DNA of 64,000 bases from CAMTVQ01 sp947085255 (GTDB lineage: Bacteria > Bacteroidota > Bacteroidia > Sphingobacteriales > Sphingobacteriaceae), in contig CAMTVQ010000005.1 of assembly GCA_947085255.1 (NCBI GenBank), forward strand, positions 1 through 64,000. Reading direction: 5' to 3'. Numbering within the stretch: the stretch's first letter is position 1; every line of letters begins with the position of its first letter. The notes under the pieces were generated by a model. It was given only the letters and a program-made list of their open reading frames with translations. It did no database searches and was not told the origin of the DNA. Shown here piece by piece: positions 35,732 through 45,286 of the stretch. The translations under genes were made by a program, and so were the position numbers.

Positions 35732-37390
35732 ATGAATAAACCATTACTACTCTTAATAACTTTAGTAGGCGCGCTTACAGCTACCGCTCAAAAAATTGGA
35801 GACTTTACATCCATTGCAGATGGTGCCCGCACCCAACAGTTGCAACTACCAACAACACATACTTTTCAAGTACTATTAACAACTGGCTCAGTACTTAGTG
35901 ATGGTAGCGTATTAGGAGCGTTTCCTGATTTTACAGGCTATGCCGCTAAAAACGGAAGTAGCGAATCAGGTTACCTATGCGTAAATTCAGAGGCAGTTCC
36001 AGGCGGTGTTACAGTATTAGATATTGATTTTGATGCAACCTCTAAATTATGGACAGTAGGAAATACAGGCAATGTAGATTTTACAATGCTTGGTTCTTCT
36101 GGTTTTAACTGTTCAGGTGGTGTTACGCCATGGGGCACGTCAATCACTTGCGAAGAAACCTATTTGATACAAGATGATGCATTTCCTTTCCCTCCACCAG
36201 ATGTAAATCAAGATGGTTATAGCGACTTAGGTTGGGCAACAGAAATTGATCCGGTAACTAAAGCAGTAGTAGATCACGATGGTGATGGACAAGGTGATAA
36301 ATTATGGGCTATGGGTCGTATGAAACACGAGAACGTGGCCATTTCAACTGACGAACGTACTGTTTACGAAGGAGTGGATGACGGAGACTTTGGTTTTGTT
36401 TTCAAATTTATTGCTGATGAAGCACGTAAACTAGGAGCAGGAAAATTATTTTTTCTAAAAGCAGAAACTGACACAAACAATAACTTTACTGGACCAGGCA
36501 CTTGGGTACAAATACCTAACACAGCAATAGTAGAGCGCAATACCATACAAGAAGTAGCTGCTACGATGGGTGCTACTAACTTCCGCAGGGTAGAAGATGT
36601 AGAGATTGGTAAAGACGGGATGATTTATATTGCAGCAACCTCTCCATGTAATATTTACCGCTTTACCGATAATGGTACAACCGTATCAAATGTTGGCATT
36701 TTTGCTGCAAAAGGTAAGTATGCTATCCAAACAGCGGCTAATGATTCAGCCTTTTTCGATAAGTGCGATAATTTGGCATTCGATTGTGATGGTAATTTAT
36801 GGGTAACAGAAGATGGTGAGTTTTTTCACGTATGGGTAATTGGAGCAAATCATACTGCTCAAAATCCTAATGTTCGTTTGTTTATGATACCTCAAACTGG
36901 GCCAAGCGAGCCAAGTGGAAATATAAGTGGTGCTGAGCCTACAGGAATTACGTTCTCACCAGATTGCCGCTTTGGATTTATGTCTTTCCAACGCTCAGAT
37001 CCACGAAACAGAGCAGCACAACCCGATGCTTCAGGAACAGCTTTCAACTTCAATTTAGATCCTGTTATCGTATTTGCCCGTAAAGAGTTTTTGGGTAATG
37101 AGGCTACTACTGCAATAAATAGTAAATTACCTATTGCAGACTTTCGTTTGTTTCCAAATCCGGCAAACCGTATTACTAACATAGAATTTGCGCTTGAAAA
37201 ATCAGAAACATTAACAATAGAAGTCATCAATTCTATTGGTCAAATAGTTGGTAATAAGAAATTTGTAGGTAAAGTAGGTAAAAATAGTATTCAGTTCGAC
37301 ACCTTCCTTTTCCCTAAAGGAAATTACCAAGTAGTTGTTTCTAATCAAGAAAAGTTGCTTATCAGCAAAACCTTGCTTAAATTTGAGTAG
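35732..37390 (+). CDS. PhoX-like (DUF839) secreted protein with type A T9SS sorting domain
   Basis: I chose the start at 35732 (MNKPLLLLITLVGALTATAQ, a signal peptide), because the in-frame ATG at 35705 lies within the promoter box. The 552-aa protein has the DUF839 hallmark GGVTPWGTSITCEETY (cf. PhoX TPWGTWLTCEE) and PDVNQDGYSDLGW with calcium-like Asp repeats, then DGNLWVTEDGEF. PhoX enzymes are calcium/iron phosphatases that release phosphate from organic esters. The C-terminus FRLFPNPANRITNIEFALE ... FPKGNYQVVVSNQEK is a type A T9SS sorting signal, so the protein should be secreted and anchored. Phosphatase activity is inferred. Confidence 0.85.
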   Translation: MNKPLLLLITLVGALTATAQKIGDFTSIADGARTQQLQLPTTHTFQVLLTTGSVLSDGSVLGAFPDFTGYAAKNGSSESGYLCVNSEAVPGGVTVLDIDFDATSKLWTVGNTGNVDFTMLGSSGFNCSGGVTPWGTSITCEETYLIQDDAFPFPPPDVNQDGYSDLGWATEIDPVTKAVVDHDGDGQGDKLWAMGRMKHENVAISTDERTVYEGVDDGDFGFVFKFIADEARKLGAGKLFFLKAETDTNNNFTGPGTWVQIPNTAIVERNTIQEVAATMGATNFRRVEDVEIGKDGMIYIAATSPCNIYRFTDNGTTVSNVGIFAAKGKYAIQTAANDSAFFDKCDNLAFDCDGNLWVTEDGEFFHVWVIGANHTAQNPNVRLFMIPQTGPSEPSGNISGAEPTGITFSPDCRFGFMSFQRSDPRNRAAQPDASGTAFNFNLDPVIVFARKEFLGNEATTAINSKLPIADFRLFPNPANRITNIEFALEKSETLTIEVINSIGQIVGNKKFVGKVGKNSIQFDTFLFPKGNYQVVVSNQEKLLISKTLLKFE

Positions 37391-37415
37391 TGAATACAAC
37401 TGAAATCATATTCTT

Positions 37416-37448
37416 GACTGCCTGTGTTTCATGGGCAGTCTTTTTTTT
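37416..37448 (+). terminator. Rho-independent terminator after the PhoX-like gene
   Basis: GACTGCC (37416-37422) pairs with GGCAGTC (37434-37440), followed by eight T. Confidence 0.9.
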
Positions 37449-37455
37449 GGGTAAT

Positions 37456-37511
37456 AAGTTCAGAAATGAACTTAGACCTGCAAAAAAGTGCAGTGCTAAC
37501 TGCAAATGCAG
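37456..37511 (+). other. Cluster of small hairpins between the PhoX-like gene and the SpoU gene
   Basis: AAGTTCA-GAAA-TGAACTT (37456-37473) has a GNRA-type loop. CTGCA/TGCAG hairpins follow at 37478-37493 and 37500-37511. The outer CTGCA and TGCAG can also pair with each other, so two structures compete. It may be a leader of the downstream gene or a small RNA; no function is known. Confidence 0.45.
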
Positions 37512-37608
37512 CGTTGACTTTTCAGTTAAATAACTAAACGATTTCCCATAGGCTTACCTCTATCCAATAAATAGACTTTGCTTCTGCTTCTTACCTTTAC
37601 TTATTATT

Positions 37609-38394
37609 ATGACAGAAAGTATTACGAGTCTACAAAACGCACGGATTAAAAATATCGTAAAACTGCAGGAAAAATCTGCGGAGCGAAGAGAGCAGGGTTT
37701 GGTAGTAGTAGAAGGATTACGGGAAATTAACTTAGCAATAGCAGCTGGTTTGGCTTTGGATAGTCTTTTCTATTGTCCTGAATTGACCAGTGAAGCAGCA
37801 GTAGCGGCAAAAGGTGATTCCGTTTTTGAAATCACGTTACCAGTGTTTCAAAAAATTGCATACAGAGAGGGTTCGGATGGAGCTATTGCACTATTTAAGC
37901 CAAAATCTGTTTGGTTGAGCGAGTTAAAACTGAGTAAGAATCCATTACTAATAGTACTAGAGGCGGTAGAAAAACCAGGAAATTTAGGTGCAGTATTGCG
38001 TACTGCTGATGCCGCACAAGCCGATGCTGTAATAATTTGCGATCCGAAAACTGATATTTATAATCCTAATGTGATTAGGAGCAGTGTGGGTTGTGTATTT
38101 ACCACCCAGGTTGTTTCGTGCACAAGCGAGGAACTAAAACTATGGCTGAAAGAGCAAAATATTACTCCTTATGCGGCAGCATTGCCAGCTAAACAGTTGT
38201 ATCACCAAGCAGATTTTACTCAACCTGTAGCTATTGTATTTGGTACAGAAGCAAATGGGTTAACAGATAAGTGGTTGAATAAAGAGATACCACAAGTAAA
38301 AATTCCTATGTCAGGCAAAATAGATTCGCTAAATGTGTCGAATAGCGTGGCTATAATGGTGTTTGAAGCTATGCGCCAGCGTGATTTTAAATAA
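37609..38394 (+). CDS. SpoU-family (TrmH-like) RNA 2'-O-methyltransferase
   Basis: The 261-aa protein has an N-terminal substrate-binding L30e-like domain and the C-terminal SPOUT knot. Visible motifs are VLEAVEKPGNLGAVLRTADA (motif 1, catalytic Arg/Asn), VIFGTEANGL-like IVFGTEANGLTDKWL (motif 2) and IPMSGKIDSLNVSNSVAI (motif 3, deep knot). The enzyme uses SAM to 2'-O-methylate rRNA or tRNA; the exact nucleotide cannot be assigned. It is alone on the plus strand and ends at a hairpin shared with ispF. Confidence 0.92.
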   Translation: MTESITSLQNARIKNIVKLQEKSAERREQGLVVVEGLREINLAIAAGLALDSLFYCPELTSEAAVAAKGDSVFEITLPVFQKIAYREGSDGAIALFKPKSVWLSELKLSKNPLLIVLEAVEKPGNLGAVLRTADAAQADAVIICDPKTDIYNPNVIRSSVGCVFTTQVVSCTSEELKLWLKEQNITPYAAALPAKQLYHQADFTQPVAIVFGTEANGLTDKWLNKEIPQVKIPMSGKIDSLNVSNSVAIMVFEAMRQRDFK

Positions 38395-38395
38395 C

Positions 38396-38420
38396 ACTTC
38401 TATCCTCAATTGATAGAAGT
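38396..38420. terminator. Hairpin between convergent SpoU gene and ispF
   Basis: ACTTCTATC (38396-38404) pairs with GATAGAAGT (38412-38420). A second hairpin AAGTAGT/ACTACTT (38417-38436) overlaps it and reaches the ispF stop codon. There is no long T-run, so efficiency is uncertain. Confidence 0.6.
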
Positions 38421-38430
38421 AGTTATAAGA

Positions 38431-38907
38431 CTACTTGTGTATTAGTGCTACAGCATAAGCCGTTACACCTTCTTCTCTGCCAATAAACCCCAGTTTTTCA
38501 TTGGTAGTGGCTTTAATAGAGATATACTCTTCAGAAATGCCCATTGCTTTACTAATTGCAGTCTGCATTGAAGGTATATGTGGATTGATTTTTGGGGCTT
38601 CTAAGCAAATGGTACAGTCGATATTACCCACACTATAACCTTTCTCAGTAAGCAAGCGCATTACATCTTCCAACAAAATAATACTACTAATTCCTTTGTA
38701 TTTGGGGTCAGTGTTCGAAAAATGAAAGCCAATGTCGCGTAGGTTGGCAGCACCTAATAACGCATCACAAATGGCGTGTAGCAATACGTCGGCATCAGAA
38801 TGACCAACGGCCCCTTTTTGTGCTTCTAAATGTACACCACCCATATAAAAAGGATGTCCATCCGCAAGCGGATGGACATCGAAGCCGAAGCCAATTCTAA
38901 AATTCAT
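38431..38907 (-). CDS. ispF: 2-C-methyl-D-erythritol 2,4-cyclodiphosphate synthase
   Basis: IspF forms the cyclic diphosphate of the MEP isoprenoid pathway, with a divalent metal. The 158-aa protein has the metal-binding GFDVHPL (D10, H12) and HSDADVLLHAICDALLG. FIGREEGVTAYAVALI ends it. I chose the ATG at 38907 (MNFRIGFGFDVHPL); a longer frame to 38958 overlaps porV and adds 17 unrelated residues. It begins one base after the porV stop codon, so it is probably co-transcribed with porV. Confidence 0.96.
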   Translation of the reverse strand: MNFRIGFGFDVHPLADGHPFYMGGVHLEAQKGAVGHSDADVLLHAICDALLGAANLRDIGFHFSNTDPKYKGISSIILLEDVMRLLTEKGYSVGNIDCTICLEAPKINPHIPSMQTAISKAMGISEEYISIKATTNEKLGFIGREEGVTAYAVALIHK

Positions 38908-38908
38908 G

Positions 38909-40147
38909 TTATCTTCTACGTTTGCTGCGTGCACCGCCACCATAATAACCAGGGGCATTTTCTAAATCTCCAAAATTAAACAGTAGCGAAAAACGCAACG
39001 TATTCTCTAAAGGATTGCGTTGTTGGGCAGGAATTAGGTAAGAAAAATTTAAATTAAATACGTTGTAACGCAAACCAGCACCAGCAGTAAAGTACTGACG
39101 ATTGCCCTTTAATGGATTTTCGTAAAAATAGCCTGCTCGTATAGCAAATTGTTTGTCGTACCAGTATTCTAAACCTAATGAGTAATAGAATTCCTTCATT
39201 TCTTCACTAAAACCTCCTGGGGCATCATTAAATGATCCAAAAATACCTGATGGTACAGAACGATTTGGGTCTTTACCTTGAACTATTTCTGGAGTATTCT
39301 TACCCGAAGAATCTAACTTATAAATAGGGTTAGTTGGAACCAATAGTTTGTTTACATCTACAGCAATCATAAAATCGTTATAGTCGTCAATCAATATTTT
39401 ATAAGCACCACCGAAGCGTAGGTTTGTTGGGATAAAATCTTTTTCGGCACCTTCGGTATAGCTTACTTTTGTCCCTATGTTCGATACGTTGGCCCCTAGA
39501 GACAATACAGCATCATATTTGTTAAGACTTAATGGTTTCTCGTAGTACACAGCTATATCAGCAGCGATAGCGGTACCTGGTTTTATAACCTGCCCACTTT
39601 GGCTTTGTCCGCTAGCTAAATTTGAGTAGATAAAACGAAGCGCAGTACCCACCGAAACGTAATCAGATAATCTGCGTGAATAAGCACCATCTAAAGAAAA
39701 CTCGTTGGGATTGAAATCACCAGTTACAGTACCTGAAATGTCGGTAAATATGATATTTCCTAAAGAGAAGAATAACAAAGAACCTGCTATTGCTTGTTGG
39801 TCATCAATTTTGTAGTAACCACTTAAATAAGATAGGTTAATATCATTTACTAATGCTCTAAGCCAAGGACTATAAGAAACACCAAACCCGCCTTGACTAG
39901 AGTTGAAAACTAATTTTGCTGGATTCCAATGGATAGAATTAGCATCAGCTTCTGTGGCAACACCAACATCACCCATACCTCCTGCTCTAGAATCTGGAGC
40001 TATTAGTAAAAAAGGAACTGCAGTAGTTATAGAGTTTACACCTGATTTTCCACCTGTTTCTCCAGTTGTTAGCTGCTGTTGCCCAAATGAAGGCAATGAA
40101 AAAAGGAAAGCAATAGTGCAAATGGAATATAATCGTATTGTCATCAT
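38909..40147 (-). CDS. porV: Type IX secretion outer-membrane protein PorV (LptO)
   Basis: PorV is a 14-stranded barrel that receives cargo from the SprA translocon and delivers it to the PorU sortase. The 412-aa protein has a signal peptide (IAFLFSLPSFGQ) and the N-terminal signature PFLLIAPDSRAGGMGDVGVATEADANSIHWNPAK. Amphipathic strands continue to a C-terminal LRFSLLFNFGDLENAPG. It lies next to porU on the same strand (58-bp gap), as in Flavobacterium johnsoniae, where porU-porV are adjacent. ispF follows it by one base. Confidence 0.95.
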   Translation of the reverse strand: MMTIRLYSICTIAFLFSLPSFGQQQLTTGETGGKSGVNSITTAVPFLLIAPDSRAGGMGDVGVATEADANSIHWNPAKLVFNSSQGGFGVSYSPWLRALVNDINLSYLSGYYKIDDQQAIAGSLLFFSLGNIIFTDISGTVTGDFNPNEFSLDGAYSRRLSDYVSVGTALRFIYSNLASGQSQSGQVIKPGTAIAADIAVYYEKPLSLNKYDAVLSLGANVSNIGTKVSYTEGAEKDFIPTNLRFGGAYKILIDDYNDFMIAVDVNKLLVPTNPIYKLDSSGKNTPEIVQGKDPNRSVPSGIFGSFNDAPGGFSEEMKEFYYSLGLEYWYDKQFAIRAGYFYENPLKGNRQYFTAGAGLRYNVFNLNFSYLIPAQQRNPLENTLRFSLLFNFGDLENAPGYYGGGARSKRRR

Positions 40148-40166
40148 TTCTGTGCAATTAAGCCCG

Positions 40167-40174
40167 CAAATATA
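40167..40174 (-). promoter_or_regulatory. Promoter -7 box of porV
   Basis: TATATTTG on the minus strand matches TAnnTTTG, 19 bases before the porV start, so porV can be made apart from porU. The -33 element is weak. Confidence 0.5.
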
Positions 40175-40205
40175 CTAATAATCAGTTAATAAAATAGGTT
40201 CAATG

Positions 40206-43200
40206 TTAATTCAAAATTACCAATTTCTCAAATTTATCTGCATAAAAGCCATTATTGGTGCGTACGCGCAACTGATAAATGTATGTTCCACGAGCTAATT
40301 TGTCACCAAAGTCGTCTTTTCCATCCCACATAATATCGCTTATTCTGTTGCCGTTGGTGCTCGCTTGTTTGTCTATCGTTTTAATTAATTTACCAGTTAT
40401 AGTGTACACCCGCAATTGAACATTTAATACATTGCCACTTGGTTGATTATGCTCAAACTGAAACATAGTGCGAGTAGTAAACGGGTTGGGGTAGTTAAGT
40501 ACGTGGTCTATCACCAAGTTGGTATTTTCAGCCACAGTAAAGTCAATCGTCTTTTCACCGGAATTATTGTACACATCCCAAGCTTTTACTTTTAAACTGT
40601 ATTTTCCGGTCGTTAATTTATTAAGTGGATAGCTTATCTCTCCTTCGGCGTAATTGTCAATTTTTGCCTCATAAAAATCGTTTAGGGTAAGTACTTGGTC
40701 GGGTTGTCCTTCTTTGCTTAGTACGGCCGTAATATCGTGACCAATGCTATTCCCAACAGTATTTATCCCATTTTCATCAAATAATTTCACCCCCAGTAAC
40801 GGGCTACTGCTTACCAGTCCGCCAGCTACAAATTGCTCATTATTTAAAAAAACACGTACTTCTGGACCCGTATTATCAGCTTTTGCAGTGGTATCTATGC
40901 CGCCAATAATAATGTTGCTGCTAAAACCACTGGCATCTAGTAATCCGTTTTGTGCGTAGTAGCTAATTTTTCCGAAACCTGCTTGGTAGTTTATATCCTT
41001 TGGAACAATAAACGTAAAGCTGAAATTGCCATTAGTAACACTTGCCCTGCCTTTGTACAAGCTGTTTTTTTGCAGCAAAAATGTATCAGGAAAACTAGAA
41101 TCATTATCACTGGCACTTAAATCATTTCCTAAAGTAACTTGTTTTACAGCTTTATCATATACTGTTGGGTAAATAATGCCAGTATAATCGGTAAGTTTTA
41201 CACCATTTTTATTCTTTATCTCACCTGTTATAGTTACTTTACTGAGTGCTCTAATTGTATCCGCTTGATTAATACTTTTAGTATTAACGGTAAGAGTACT
41301 TGCATTTATCTGTGGAATGGCGAAGATAATGGAAGGGTCTCCAATTAAACTAAAATTACGAGAGTTAATTGTAGTAAATTCCTGATTGTCAAGATATACG
41401 AAATTTTTTCCGAGTCGATATATCTCTCCCAGCGTAGTAGCTTTTTCTGTAAAAGAGGAATCGAATACAGCCGTTAAGAAACTTTGATTTAGTGTAAAGT
41501 TTGGAGATATAAATACCGTTCTAACGGTGGAAAACAGCGCAATAGCACCGCCTTTGTTGCTTAGTGCCATAAGTTCTCCTGCAGATGTTCTTTCGGGATC
41601 ATCCCAACGTGTAAAAGAGCAAGTAGCGGTTAAAAAAACAGGTAATTTATTGTAGTTCTGCATAGCTTCTATGTCCGCTATTGTCAGAATGCGTTCGTGT
41701 GCTAATCCCAATTCTCCGCCATGCCCAGTATAGTTTATAAGTAGTGTACCCGTGGTTATTTTTTTACTAATGGCATCATTAACATCTGGATAACGGTTTC
41801 CACCAGGTGTGCTTACTTGTTTGTAGGCATCTAAATAGATTTTATCCAAGTTGAAAATTTTATTGTTTATGCTAATTACTTGTGCATTGGAGTCTGCTTG
41901 TGCGAAATGCAAGTTATTATCTCCGTCGTCAGCTATCAACGTTATTTGGTTGCGCCAGTCGCCCATTGATGCAGCGCTACCATAATGTATAATTTTATCT
42001 ACCATAGAGGTAGCCTGTTCTAAAGATTGTACAGGCAAACGACCAATAGCTATATCCAAATCTTCAGATTTAGTATTACTTTCCGCATAGGCGCCCTCTA
42101 AATCATCCAGAAATCCCAAGTAATCATCAGATACATAAGATGTGGTATGTGAAAGCGATTCGAAGGATTGATAAGTAGGGATAAAATTTCTACCAGGGAA
42201 ACGAATATTTCTGTTATCGTAGCTTCCATCCCCTAATAACAAGGCACATGTTAATTTTGGATTTGCTCCTCCTCGGTCGTAAAACATTTTAAAGAAATCA
42301 CGAAAGGCAGTTACATCACGTGTTCCCGCCGAAAACTCATTGTATATTTGGTGAGGAGTTACTATTACTGCGTTAATATTTAAGTTCGTTTTTTTGAAAT
42401 TAGCTAAGCGTATTGCCTCACTCATAAATTCGGGTGCCGTAATAATTACCATGTCATAATCTGCTGTTAACGCATGTAAATTTTGATTGGGAACTTTTCC
42501 AAAAAGTGTCGGTGTTAGTAAGCTATTAGCATTAAATGCTATAAAATAGCGAACTATTTCATGCGCTAAGGCAAATGATAAGGTGGTATTGCTTAATTGG
42601 TAATCTATTTGCGTTGGGGCTATAGCAGTACTTATATCCCATATTTTTGTAGTAGCATCGGTATTGCCGAGGCTAAACTGAGTAATAGCACCTGTGTTTG
42701 ATGTAAGTGGGTCGCTAAATTGGAGCTGAGTGTCATTAAAAATGGGCTTTATACGCGCATTTAATGTAATTTTATTCAACCATGCATTTGATTCGGTTCC
42801 TACTTTGGTATGACCAATAGTTATGACAATGTTTTCTTGATTGCTAAAAAAACCACCACTGTTACTGCCTAACGAAGCATAGCGACCAGACTGGGTGTTT
42901 AGGTCAACCCCACTAAAAAAAACATCGTATAGCGGTTGGCTATTACCCTTTACTGTAAATTTATTAGAGCTTGAACTGCGTCCAACAACATCAGTTTGCA
43001 CAGTTACTCGCGCAGTAGGGTCTATGTTTTTTACTGTAAACTCAAAGTCACGTGAAGGGGTAAATTCAAAATCTTCTCCAAACCATTCTCTTCCCGATTT
43101 TATTGCCACATTTATTGGGGTAAAAAGGTCTTGCTCATGAAAAGTATAAAAACTATAAGCGGTGGCAGTATTGGTTGGCGTAAGTGTTGTTGAACTCTGA

Positions 43201-44078
43201 GTATTTATGCGTTTACCTAATCCTTCATCTGTTGTTATGTAATAATAAGTAGTGTCGCAATAGGGGTGTTTCGTGCGACTAAATAGGGTTGAAATACTAT
43301 TATAAGTCCATGTATCAGCACCTTTTCCATAAAATTGTACATAGTCACCATCATTAAATACATTATCCTCTTCTCCTATAACTTGTATGCTTAATTCAGC
43401 TAAATCATCGTAACGAAAAGTGCTGTTTAATTGAGGTAACATACCGCCAGCATGACCATATATTTTTATATTTTTGGGATTAGTGTTGCTTATATCAATC
43501 CCTAAGTTGCTTAATGACCCTGCAGATAGTTTATATACACCATCAGCAGCTACTCCTACTTTGTACCAGTTTCCGGATGCTAAAACTGAATTTTGAGCAT
43601 AGGTTCTTGCAGTTGTGCTGCTTTTTTGTGCTGTAGTAGTTAGGCGTAAATCATATTCGAGTAGTTTTTCTAATTGTCCAGTTGTCGCATTTCTACGAAT
43701 AGGCGTAATAGCATACTTAAGTATTGGTTTTTTGCGTTCGGTAGTTATGGTATAGTTAAAATCAAACTCAGCAGCTACTGACTTGGGATTAATATTACTA
43801 GGGATAAAGGGAATAATTTCTGTTTCAATAGCTACAAAGACTGCAGATATACTTGCTTTTTCTAAAGCAATACGTTCAACAACATAAGGAACATTAGTAG
43901 ATGGATTTAAAAATACATTTCCTTGTGGCTGTATCGTTTTTTTTTGAATTTGCGTTTGCGTTTTTTCGGCGTTTGCCCACTTTATGCTTTTTTTAAACAA
44001 TTGTTGGGCAATTATAGTTGGTGTGCTGCCTACAAGACAAAAGATTAGGAAGCAGTATTTTATTTTTTTTGCAATCAT
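40206..44078 (-). CDS. porU: Type IX secretion sortase PorU
   Basis: PorU is a surface gingipain-like (C25) protease that cuts off T9SS sorting domains and attaches cargo to lipopolysaccharide. The 1290-aa protein has a signal peptide, the catalytic histidine in NYTGHGGE (His786) and the catalytic cysteine in LTATCSFTRWDDP (Cys820). LLGDGSYDNRN and FIPTYQS mark the C25 fold. Its own C-terminus (VLNYPNPFTTRTMFQFEHN ... LARGTYIYQLRV) is a retained CTD-like domain. It lies upstream of porV and divergent from porP. Confidence 0.96.
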   Translation of the reverse strand: MIAKKIKYCFLIFCLVGSTPTIIAQQLFKKSIKWANAEKTQTQIQKKTIQPQGNVFLNPSTNVPYVVERIALEKASISAVFVAIETEIIPFIPSNINPKSVAAEFDFNYTITTERKKPILKYAITPIRRNATTGQLEKLLEYDLRLTTTAQKSSTTARTYAQNSVLASGNWYKVGVAADGVYKLSAGSLSNLGIDISNTNPKNIKIYGHAGGMLPQLNSTFRYDDLAELSIQVIGEEDNVFNDGDYVQFYGKGADTWTYNSISTLFSRTKHPYCDTTYYYITTDEGLGKRINTQSSTTLTPTNTATAYSFYTFHEQDLFTPINVAIKSGREWFGEDFEFTPSRDFEFTVKNIDPTARVTVQTDVVGRSSSSNKFTVKGNSQPLYDVFFSGVDLNTQSGRYASLGSNSGGFFSNQENIVITIGHTKVGTESNAWLNKITLNARIKPIFNDTQLQFSDPLTSNTGAITQFSLGNTDATTKIWDISTAIAPTQIDYQLSNTTLSFALAHEIVRYFIAFNANSLLTPTLFGKVPNQNLHALTADYDMVIITAPEFMSEAIRLANFKKTNLNINAVIVTPHQIYNEFSAGTRDVTAFRDFFKMFYDRGGANPKLTCALLLGDGSYDNRNIRFPGRNFIPTYQSFESLSHTTSYVSDDYLGFLDDLEGAYAESNTKSEDLDIAIGRLPVQSLEQATSMVDKIIHYGSAASMGDWRNQITLIADDGDNNLHFAQADSNAQVISINNKIFNLDKIYLDAYKQVSTPGGNRYPDVNDAISKKITTGTLLINYTGHGGELGLAHERILTIADIEAMQNYNKLPVFLTATCSFTRWDDPERTSAGELMALSNKGGAIALFSTVRTVFISPNFTLNQSFLTAVFDSSFTEKATTLGEIYRLGKNFVYLDNQEFTTINSRNFSLIGDPSIIFAIPQINASTLTVNTKSINQADTIRALSKVTITGEIKNKNGVKLTDYTGIIYPTVYDKAVKQVTLGNDLSASDNDSSFPDTFLLQKNSLYKGRASVTNGNFSFTFIVPKDINYQAGFGKISYYAQNGLLDASGFSSNIIIGGIDTTAKADNTGPEVRVFLNNEQFVAGGLVSSSPLLGVKLFDENGINTVGNSIGHDITAVLSKEGQPDQVLTLNDFYEAKIDNYAEGEISYPLNKLTTGKYSLKVKAWDVYNNSGEKTIDFTVAENTNLVIDHVLNYPNPFTTRTMFQFEHNQPSGNVLNVQLRVYTITGKLIKTIDKQASTNGNRISDIMWDGKDDFGDKLARGTYIYQLRVRTNNGFYADKFEKLVILN

Positions 44079-44091
44079 ATTTTGGATATAA

Positions 44092-44099
44092 CAAAAATA
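44092..44099 (-). promoter_or_regulatory. Promoter -7 box of porU
   Basis: TATTTTTG on the minus strand, 13 bases before the porU start. No clear -33 element. It lies 31 bp from the opposite porP promoter. Confidence 0.5.
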
Positions 44100-44130
44100 A
44101 GTTTTAATTTTAGATTCTTTTTAAGTTTAT

Positions 44131-44165
44131 TTTGCAGCGAGAATTAACAATATATACTATTTTTG
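44131..44165 (+). promoter_or_regulatory. Promoter of porP
   Basis: TTTG (44131-44134), a 23-bp spacer and TATTTTTG (44158-44165) fit the Bacteroidota consensus. The 5' leader would be about 65 bases, long for this window. Confidence 0.6.
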
Positions 44166-44238
44166 TGTAACGTTTGTTTTCTGCTAATTAATATAAAAGT
44201 TAAATATAAATATACACTATAGATTAAATTTTACTCAA

Positions 44239-45225
44239 ATGCTAAAAAAATTACTCTTCGCAACGCTTGGCGCGCTACTCCTTACAAATGTAGCAACTGC
44301 TCAAGATCCTGAGTTTTCTCAATTTTATGCAGCTCCGTTATACTTAAACCCTGCTTTTGCCGGTAATGGAGGCCCTAAAGTGCATTTAAACTACCGTAAT
44401 CAGTGGCCAGGTATTGATAATGCCTACGAGCATTTTGCCGCATCATATGATCAATATCTTCCGGGCTTAAATGGAGGCTTAGGATTGTTAGTTACCTCTG
44501 ATAATCAAGGAGCTGGTATTTACAAAAGCACCAATATTGGGGGTATTTATGCGTATCAAATTAAAGCAGGTGATAATTTTGCAATTAAGCCTTCATTGCA
44601 GGCAACATTCTCTCAGCGTGCATTAAACAGTAATGGTCTAAAATTTAAACTTGATGAAGCAACTGGTGAAGCTTTAGCGGATCAGCAGGAACCTACTGCA
44701 AATTTACAGTTGAACAAATCTTTTATTGACTTTGCTGCAGGTATTTTATTATACTCTGATAATTTCTTTGCTGGATTTGCTGCCGATCACTTAGCAGAAC
44801 CAAACCAGTCATTATCTGACAAAGAGAGTGTTCTTCCACGCAAGTATACAGGTCACATAGGTGCTGTTATTCCAATTGATGGTGGTGGAAGACGTGGTAG
44901 CGGTACGAGTAAAAGTGTATCTCCAAATTTAATGTATCAGCGTCAGGGCCCTTTTAATCAGTTAAATGCAGGTATTTATTACAATGCAGGACCTTTGGTA
45001 TTGGGTGGTTGGTATCGCTTTGCTTTTACAAATGGCGATGCTATTATTGCCTTAATTGGATTTAAGCCAGGTATTGTACGTATTGGTTATAGCTACGATT
45101 ATTCAACTTCTGCTTTACGTGCTGCTTCGGCTGGTGCTCATGAGGTGTCATTATCGCTAGAGTTTGACAAAGTATATCGTCGCTCTTCAGCAAGATTCAA
45201 GAAAATTAGCTGCCCTGCCTTTTAA
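44239..45225 (+). CDS. porP: PorP/SprF-family type IX secretion membrane protein
   Basis: The 328-aa protein has a signal peptide (LLFATLGALLLTNVATAQ) and the family opening DPEFSQFYAAPLYLNPAFAG. A beta-barrel of about 14 strands follows, with YRNQWPG and the end VSLSLEFDKVYRR. PorP/SprF proteins are outer-membrane parts that work with PorE and gliding-linked adhesins; many genomes have several copies that serve different type B cargo. It is followed by gldJ (61-bp gap with its own promoter). The exact orthologue (PorP or a SprF paralogue) is uncertain. Confidence 0.88.
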   Translation: MLKKLLFATLGALLLTNVATAQDPEFSQFYAAPLYLNPAFAGNGGPKVHLNYRNQWPGIDNAYEHFAASYDQYLPGLNGGLGLLVTSDNQGAGIYKSTNIGGIYAYQIKAGDNFAIKPSLQATFSQRALNSNGLKFKLDEATGEALADQQEPTANLQLNKSFIDFAAGILLYSDNFFAGFAADHLAEPNQSLSDKESVLPRKYTGHIGAVIPIDGGGRRGSGTSKSVSPNLMYQRQGPFNQLNAGIYYNAGPLVLGGWYRFAFTNGDAIIALIGFKPGIVRIGYSYDYSTSALRAASAGAHEVSLSLEFDKVYRRSSARFKKISCPAF

Positions 45226-45251
45226 TTAATAGATTGTCGTAAAATAATTAA

Positions 45252-45259
45252 TACATTTG
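45252..45259 (+). promoter_or_regulatory. Promoter -7 box of gldJ
   Basis: TACATTTG matches TAnnTTTG, 27 bases before the gldJ start. A TTG lies 15 bp upstream as a weak -33 element. It allows gldJ expression apart from porP. Confidence 0.6.
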
Positions 45260-45286
45260 CACGTTTTAGTGCAAAAATAGAAAGCT

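Noticed and set aside
38908..38958. Longer ispF reading frame into porV
   Set aside because: It overlaps the end of porV and adds 17 residues unlike IspF; MNFRIGFGFDVHPL is the normal N-terminus.
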